Shown here one piece after another: positions 52,918 through 56,680 of a stretch of DNA of 56,680 nt. The translations under genes were made by a program, and so were the position numbers. Positions within the stretch are counted from its first letter, which is position 1. Each line of letters begins with the position of its first letter. The notes under the pieces are model-generated. The model was given only the letters and a program-made list of their open reading frames with translations, was not told the DNA's origin and ran no database searches. Origin of the DNA: Taibaiella helva (GTDB lineage: Bacteria; Bacteroidota; Bacteroidia; Chitinophagales; Chitinophagaceae); contig NZ_QUZZ01000019.1 of the NCBI RefSeq assembly GCF_003545695.1, positions 1 to 56,680 of the forward strand, written 5' to 3'.

Positions 52918-53075
52918 TTATCTTTCCCTTTCCGGGGCGCATTTGCTTTTGCCCGGCCGAAATCCTGTCAGCCGGCAAAGTATCTGCTTAAGGCGCTGCA
53001 CATTGTAGCCGTATAAACCGAGATAGGATAGGGCAGCCTTCTTTCCCTTCCCGCTTACTAAATAACTGGCTTCGC
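52918..53075 (-). pseudogene. Remnant of a gene related to 21071-21583
   Basis: Reverse-strand translation ending at TAA 52918 gives Val-Ser-Gly-Lys-Gly-Lys-Lys-Ala, then Leu-Tyr-Gly-Tyr-Asn-Val-Gln-Arg-Leu-Lys-Gln-Ile, Arg-Leu-Thr-Gly-Phe-Arg-Pro. These match Val-Ser-Pro-Lys-Gly-Lys-Lys-Val and Leu-Tyr-Asn-Tyr-Asp-Met-Gln-Arg-Leu-Gly-Gln-Asp-Ile, Arg-Leu-Thr-Gly-Tyr-Gln-Pro of the protein at 21071. The stretch of about 45 residues between the two blocks is missing, as is the whole N-terminus, so this is a decayed paralogue with an internal deletion. The nucleotide sequence around AGGCGCTGCA is also shared. Confidence 0.6.
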
Positions 53076-53133
53076 ATCCCCGGCGTCAATGCTTAATACA
53101 TTGCTTGTCCAATCGGAATCGGCTACAAGCTCC

Positions 53134-53406
53134 CTAATTGGAGGCTTTTGCGCTTTCACCGGGATCAAATGCATCCGGTGAAAAATAGACCATGCCAAAT
53201 CTGTTCAGCTTTAATTTGCGTAGGATGTCGGCAGGATTGAGCGCTCTGATCACCATAAAATATTTTACGATCTCACCGGATGTGTCTTTTACAGGAGTTA
53301 TTTCTGAATGATGAAGCTGAAGATATTCTTCAAGTTCAATTCCCAATAAGGTGGCAACCTTACCGGCCATTGGATCAAATAAGATCCTTTTCGCCAGGCT
53401 GTTCAT
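53134..53406 (-). CDS. Uncharacterised 90-residue protein
   Basis: A small soluble protein of unknown function with mixed helix and strand character; the C-terminus contains Met-Val-Tyr-Phe-Ser-Pro. No family recognised. An exact -7 element TAAATTTG (reverse strand, 53439-53432) ends about 25 bases before the ATG, which supports a real, separately transcribed gene. No Fnr-like box at the standard distances. Confidence 0.6.
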   Translation of the reverse strand: MNSLAKRILFDPMAGKVATLLGIELEEYLQLHHSEITPVKDTSGEIVKYFMVIRALNPADILRKLKLNRFGMVYFSPDAFDPGESAKASN

Positions 53407-53891
53407 AGTTGTGTTGGTTAATGGTTAGCTTCAAATTTACTTTTTTGTATTAACCCCCTGTACGTAAAACCCGTAATTAGGATTTCCTAAACGTAATCTC
53501 AATAAACAGCCAAGCACCCCGGCAGCAAAATACGCCGCCGGCTTTCGTTGGATTACCGGCGGCGCCTGTATTGAACACGCGTCAAAGACAGTTAAACACA
53601 GCAAAGCCAATAGCTGCAAGGGTCAGCACAGCACCGATAATACCGGCAATCCCGCACTTACGGCGACTATGGGTAAATAGAAGATTCCTGCTTTTTATAA
53701 TTTATAATTGTTAAAGCTGAACAGCGATCATCTAAGGGAATAAAGCCTGGGCCAGGCTGTCAGCTACCACCCGGTGATGCTGTATTGTAACCAGGTATGA
53801 AGTACCCATAAACGATAATAATTTACTCAGGATATAAAGTGCACAGGCCAGCCTGATCTTCCGTTGAGCATATAAAGCCAGGAGCGCCTGG
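53407..53891. other. Intergenic region with a GC-rich hairpin and possible small membrane peptide
   Basis: About 485 bases. A strong hairpin CGCCGCCGG (53533-53541)/CCGGCGGCG (53556-53564) looks like a terminator stem. Upstream of it on the reverse strand a frame ending with TGA at 53582 encodes Arg-Arg-Lys-Cys-Gly and a clean membrane helix of about 20 residues (Ile-Ala-Gly-Ile-Ile-Gly-Ala-Val-Leu), but it has no ATG, so it is either a non-ATG microprotein or a remnant. Confidence 0.35.
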
Positions 53892-55832
53892 TTATGCTAA
53901 CCTGCATTCGATGTTGATCACCGTGCCGCCGTTTTTCCGGGCGGTGATCTCAATGGTACCATTTAAATATTCCACGCGGGCCGTTACATTCTTAAGTCCG
54001 GCGCCTGCATGTCCGGCGGTAGCATCGAAGCCTGTGCCATTGTCTTCTATGGTTATCAGCAGAAGGTTTTCCTGCAATGTAGCCTGTACCAGCATTTCCG
54101 TGGCCCGGGCATGTCGCATCACATTGGTTGCCAGCTCCTGGACGATCCGGTAGATCATCAGCTGCGTTGTGTTGCTGGTAATCGCTTCCAGGCCATTATG
54201 ATGAAACAGCACCTGCAGGCCGGAGCGGCTGATGGTACCGGTGAAGTCTTTCAGCGCTTCTGTGAGGCCATATCGCAGCAATACTTCCGGCATCATATTC
54301 CGGGAGATATGCCGCAGATCGGAAATAGCCGTTTCGAGCCGTTGTGCGGAAGCGGCCGCTGCTGCTGCCGAAGGGTGCCTGGCGACCTCGTCGAGCTGGA
54401 GCTTCAATGCGGCAAGGGTACCGCCCAGGCCGTCGTGCAGATCGCGTGCCAGACGAAGCCTTTCCTGTTCCTGGCCTTCCAGCATAGCAGTGTAGGAGGT
54501 GAGGCGCTGCTGCTGCTTTACCTGTTCCAGCTCCTGTCGTATGATTTTTCTTTTGTTACGGTAATAGAGCACAGAGAAAAGAACGCCGAGTAAAACCAAG
54601 CCCGTCAAGCTGCCCAGCAGTAGCTGTTTGTTGCGGGCCTGCTGGAGTATTTTTTCCCGGGCTTCCCCGGCTGCCTGAAGGGCCAGGATCTTCTTTTCCT
54701 GCTCCAGCGTACGGTACCGTATTTCCAGGTCATTGACCCGCAGATTCATTTCCTGCAACCCCAGGCTGTCCTTCAAGGGCTGGTATTGCTTGTACAGGGC
54801 CAATGCCTGCAAAGGGTGACCCAGCTTTTCTTCCAGCCCGGCCATATCTTTCAGCGCATTGAGCTGATAGTACGGCAGCTTATCCTCCTCTCCCATGCGC
54901 CGTAGGGTGGCAGCGGCCGCCAGCGCGTCTTTCCACCGGCGCCGGGCGCTATGATGATCCATTAATGCGGTATAATAGTTGAACAGGTTGGGCCGGTCTT
55001 TAAACTTATCAATAACGATGCGTGCCCGTTCCAGCAAAGAGTCTGCTGTGCTGTACTGCCCGTTGGCGCTGGCATACATAGCGGAATAGATATAGTAAAT
55101 ACCCCATTGCCGTGACCCGGGAAGCTGATCGAGCAGCTTTCGCGCCTTATGAAGGTAGGCGGGCATGGCTGCAATACTGTCCATCTTGTACAACAAGGAT
55201 GCCATATCGGTGTAAGATCCGGCGGTGTTTTCTTTTTCACCACCCCGTTCCGCCATGGCAATATTGCGCCGCAGGTACTGGTAGCCCTGCTCATAGCGAC
55301 CAATGTTAATCAGCTTAAAGGAAATGTTGTGCAGGCATACGGCCAGCGAGGCGGTATCGTGCAAGGCTTCGAATTCGGGGACCAGCGAGATCAGGATCGC
55401 CAGCTCACGGTCGGCCAATCCCTTCCTGCCCAGCGCGACAGACAGGTTGCCAGACGCTTTGGCTCTCATCTGGCGGGCAGGGGTGCTGGTATCCTTTTCC
55501 AATGCTTGCAGCGCTTCCTCGAAATGCCGGATGGCATCATCCAGGTGATTGGAGCGTACCTGTAAAATACCCTGCATTCCGAAGGCTTTGGCCAGGTACA
55601 GGCGGTTACTGCTGCGTCGACTGACCGCCAGGGCTGCCTGTGCATAATACATAGCGCTATCTGCGGCGCCTGCCCGGAAGCTGGCTTCCGCCAGCTGAAT
55701 GAGCAGGGAGGTGCGACCTGTATCCGTTTTGTTAGTGCTCAGCAACTGCCGCAGACTGTCTTGCACCTGCCGGCTATGGGCAGGTGCTATTAACCATAAA
55801 AGTAAAAGGACGGGAAGAAGAACCTTATTCAT
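53892..55832 (-). CDS. TPR-containing sensor histidine kinase (HisKA_3)
   Basis: A 646-residue kinase from ATG 55832, which gives a signal peptide (Leu-rich core, Ala-His-Ser-Arg). Residues about 30-360 are a periplasmic TPR-like helical region with repeated Ala-x-x-Tyr and Leu-Gly-type helix pairs. A coiled coil and a single membrane helix (about 400-420) follow. The HisKA_3 domain has His466 in Ala-Arg-Asp-Leu-His-Asp-Gly-Leu-Gly-Gly, and the HATPase carries Asn box, Asp-Asn-Gly-Thr-Gly-Phe and Gly-Ala-Gly-Leu-Lys-Asn. This architecture is common in Bacteroidota and partners NarL/LuxR-type regulators, usually encoded next door; none is inside the window on its downstream side. The N-terminal extension to 55892 is not signal-like. 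Confidence 0.9.
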   Translation of the reverse strand: MNKVLLPVLLLLWLIAPAHSRQVQDSLRQLLSTNKTDTGRTSLLIQLAEASFRAGAADSAMYYAQAALAVSRRSSNRLYLAKAFGMQGILQVRSNHLDDAIRHFEEALQALEKDTSTPARQMRAKASGNLSVALGRKGLADRELAILISLVPEFEALHDTASLAVCLHNISFKLINIGRYEQGYQYLRRNIAMAERGGEKENTAGSYTDMASLLYKMDSIAAMPAYLHKARKLLDQLPGSRQWGIYYIYSAMYASANGQYSTADSLLERARIVIDKFKDRPNLFNYYTALMDHHSARRRWKDALAAAATLRRMGEEDKLPYYQLNALKDMAGLEEKLGHPLQALALYKQYQPLKDSLGLQEMNLRVNDLEIRYRTLEQEKKILALQAAGEAREKILQQARNKQLLLGSLTGLVLLGVLFSVLYYRNKRKIIRQELEQVKQQQRLTSYTAMLEGQEQERLRLARDLHDGLGGTLAALKLQLDEVARHPSAAAAAASAQRLETAISDLRHISRNMMPEVLLRYGLTEALKDFTGTISRSGLQVLFHHNGLEAITSNTTQLMIYRIVQELATNVMRHARATEMLVQATLQENLLLITIEDNGTGFDATAGHAGAGLKNVTARVEYLNGTIEITARKNGGTVINIECRLA

Positions 55833-56122
55833 GGCCGGGGATTGGAGCTGTAATACAAATATAGCGAGCGGGGGGCACATACCCGACGGCATTTCTTAAA
55901 ACCAGGAAGCGGAAAGTCCCACATGGCAATGAACAGGCCCGCATTGCTCCTTTCATGTAAAAAGAGTTTTCCGGAAGATGATATACACATGAAATAACGA
56001 GCGTCTGGATGCCCACCTTATGGCCGGATTACTTATCGTTTCCGGAACCTGCCTGTAACCTGCTATGAGCAATATTCCTGTTTTCCCTGCAAGCCTTCCT
56101 GTGTGCTGAAAAGCAAAAGAAA

Positions 56123-56150
56123 GAGGTCGCCTCCTGTTAGAGACGACCTC
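56123..56150 (-). terminator. Terminator for the T9SS remnant at 56226
   Basis: Eleven-base arms (56123-56133 and 56140-56150, one G-T pair) with a six-base loop; on the reverse strand it is followed by TTTCTTTT. Confidence 0.75.
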
Positions 56151-56225
56151 CTCCTCACTCCCGTTTTGATCTTGCTGAAGCCATTGCAGCTTTCAGCCAT
56201 TAAACCCTGTATGAACGTTGGCCTT

Positions 56226-56499
56226 AGTTCACTTTCGCTACCTTCCGGGAAATGACCGTACCATTGGCTCCGCTAATGTGAATATGGTAGGCGCCGTTGT
56301 TCAATCCCTCCGGGTCAATCGTAACAGACGCCTGCACTGCCTTTATCTCTTTGATCATCCGGCCGGTTGCGTCATACATCCTTATTGATTCACCGCCGTT
56401 CAGGCCATCGACAGTGACATAAGCGCTGAGTCAGCGTCGTACCGCATTTGAGTACAGGATTGATACAGCAGCCCAGGCCGATGTTTCCCGGGAGATATA
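56226..56499 (-). pseudogene. Frameshifted T9SS sorting-domain remnant
   Basis: The reverse strand encodes a T9SS type A C-terminus in two frames. One frame gives Cys-Cys-Ile-Asn-Pro-Val-Leu-Lys (the Tyr-Pro-Asn-Pro-like start of the domain). After a frame change near 56430, the other gives Ala-Tyr-Val-Thr-Val-Asp-Gly-Leu-Asn-Gly-Gly-Glu-Ser-Ile-Arg-Met-Tyr-Asp-Ala-Thr-Gly-Arg and ends Val-Ala-Lys-Val-Asn, stop at 56226. An in-frame TGA separates them. The rest of the gene is absent: the neighbouring gene's terminator and stop lie just upstream. It is probably a leftover of a tandem surface-protein gene. Confidence 0.65.
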
Positions 56500-56503
56500 A
56501 AAA

Positions 56504-56525
56504 CAGCCCCCATTGCTGAGGACTG
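56504..56525 (-). terminator. Terminator of the right-edge T9SS gene
   Basis: Reverse-strand AGTCCTC/GGGGGCT arms (56524-56518 and 56511-56505) followed by TTTTT (56503-56499), about 28 bases after the stop at 56553. Confidence 0.6.
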
Positions 56526-56552
56526 CTTACTCTAACTAACCAATGAACCATC

Positions 56553-56680
56553 TTACTTTGTTTTCATCATTTTTCCTGAAACGGTATTCCCGCTCATACC
56601 GGTAATAGAAACATGGTACAGACCTTCGCTTAAGCCATCGAGGAACAGCTTAACAGAGGATTGCGCCTGATTTATTTCCC
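56553..56680 (-). CDS. T9SS-secreted protein, C-terminal fragment
   Basis: The last 42 codons of a gene entering from the right edge: Val-Lys-Leu-Phe-Leu-Asp-Gly-Leu-Ser-Glu-Gly-Leu-Tyr-His-Val-Ser-Ile-Thr-Gly and a Lys-Met-Met-Lys-Thr-Lys end. This is the end of a T9SS type A sorting domain (Gly-Leu-Tyr-x-Val and basic C-terminus). It is similar to the remnant at 56226, suggesting tandem related surface-protein genes. Everything N-terminal is outside the window. Confidence 0.75.
   Translation of the reverse strand, partial: EINQAQSSVKLFLDGLSEGLYHVSITGMSGNTVSGKMMKTK

Noticed and set aside
1-56680. Insertion sequences, prophage, CRISPR arrays, rRNA or tRNA genes
   Set aside because: No transposase, integrase, regularly spaced repeat array or structural RNA was recognised on reading both strands; a dedicated RNA search was not possible.

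Overview
The window looks like chromosomal DNA of a member of the Bacteroidota, most likely a Chitinophagaceae-type organism. This is inferred from very large secreted proteins ending in type IX secretion (T9SS) sorting domains, a fused CcoN-CcoO cytochrome oxidase subunit, start sites without strong Shine-Dalgarno sequences, and the Bacteroidota -7 promoter element TAnnTTTG. No rRNA, tRNA, CRISPR array, insertion sequence or phage gene was recognised.

Left part (1-20 kb): a truncated secreted protein, a NarL-type response regulator, a 2131-residue T9SS protein built from four ~1.3 kb repeats, a degenerate stand-alone receiver domain, an SDR oxidoreductase, and a 2822-residue T9SS protein with six GEVED-like units, an RCC1-like block and SdrD-like domains. 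Intergenic spaces are long and end in clear hairpin terminators.

Middle part (20.4-47.8 kb): a dense island for microaerobic respiration and stress survival. It holds three universal stress proteins, an acetyl-CoA hydrolase/transferase family enzyme, Hsp20 and a divergent Hsp20-like protein, a BON-domain protein, a P2-type cation ATPase, an L,D-transpeptidase, an ATP-cone/nuclease protein, two related small helical proteins and a degenerate hemerythrin-like protein. The complete cbb3 oxidase locus follows (ccoI-ccoS-ccoNO-ccoQ-ccoP-ccoG-ccoH and a SafE-like assembly protein). In the centre lies a small operon for a LOG-family protein, a PAS histidine kinase whose first PAS resembles that of FixL, and a response regulator in which a receiver is fused to a Crp/Fnr DNA-binding module.

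Main observation: nine promoters in this island carry an Fnr-like palindrome (TGAT-N4-ATCA, at most one mismatch). Its centre lies 36.5 bp (five sites), 37.5 bp (one site) or 58.5 bp (three sites) from the last base of a -7-like element. These sites precede nearly every transcription unit of the island, including both ends of the oxidase locus. The simplest reading is a local regulon run by the PAS kinase and the receiver-Crp/Fnr fusion: a condensed analogue of the rhizobial FixL-FixJ-FixK cascade, with a gene content recalling the mycobacterial DosR dormancy regulon.

Right part (47.8-56.7 kb): a Calx-beta-type T9SS protein, a divergent HxlR regulator/SDR pair, a nitrilase-family amidohydrolase, a thioredoxin, a decayed fragment related to the gene at 21.1 kb, a TPR-containing NarL-partner-type sensor kinase, and two T9SS C-termini at the edge, one of them a frameshifted remnant.
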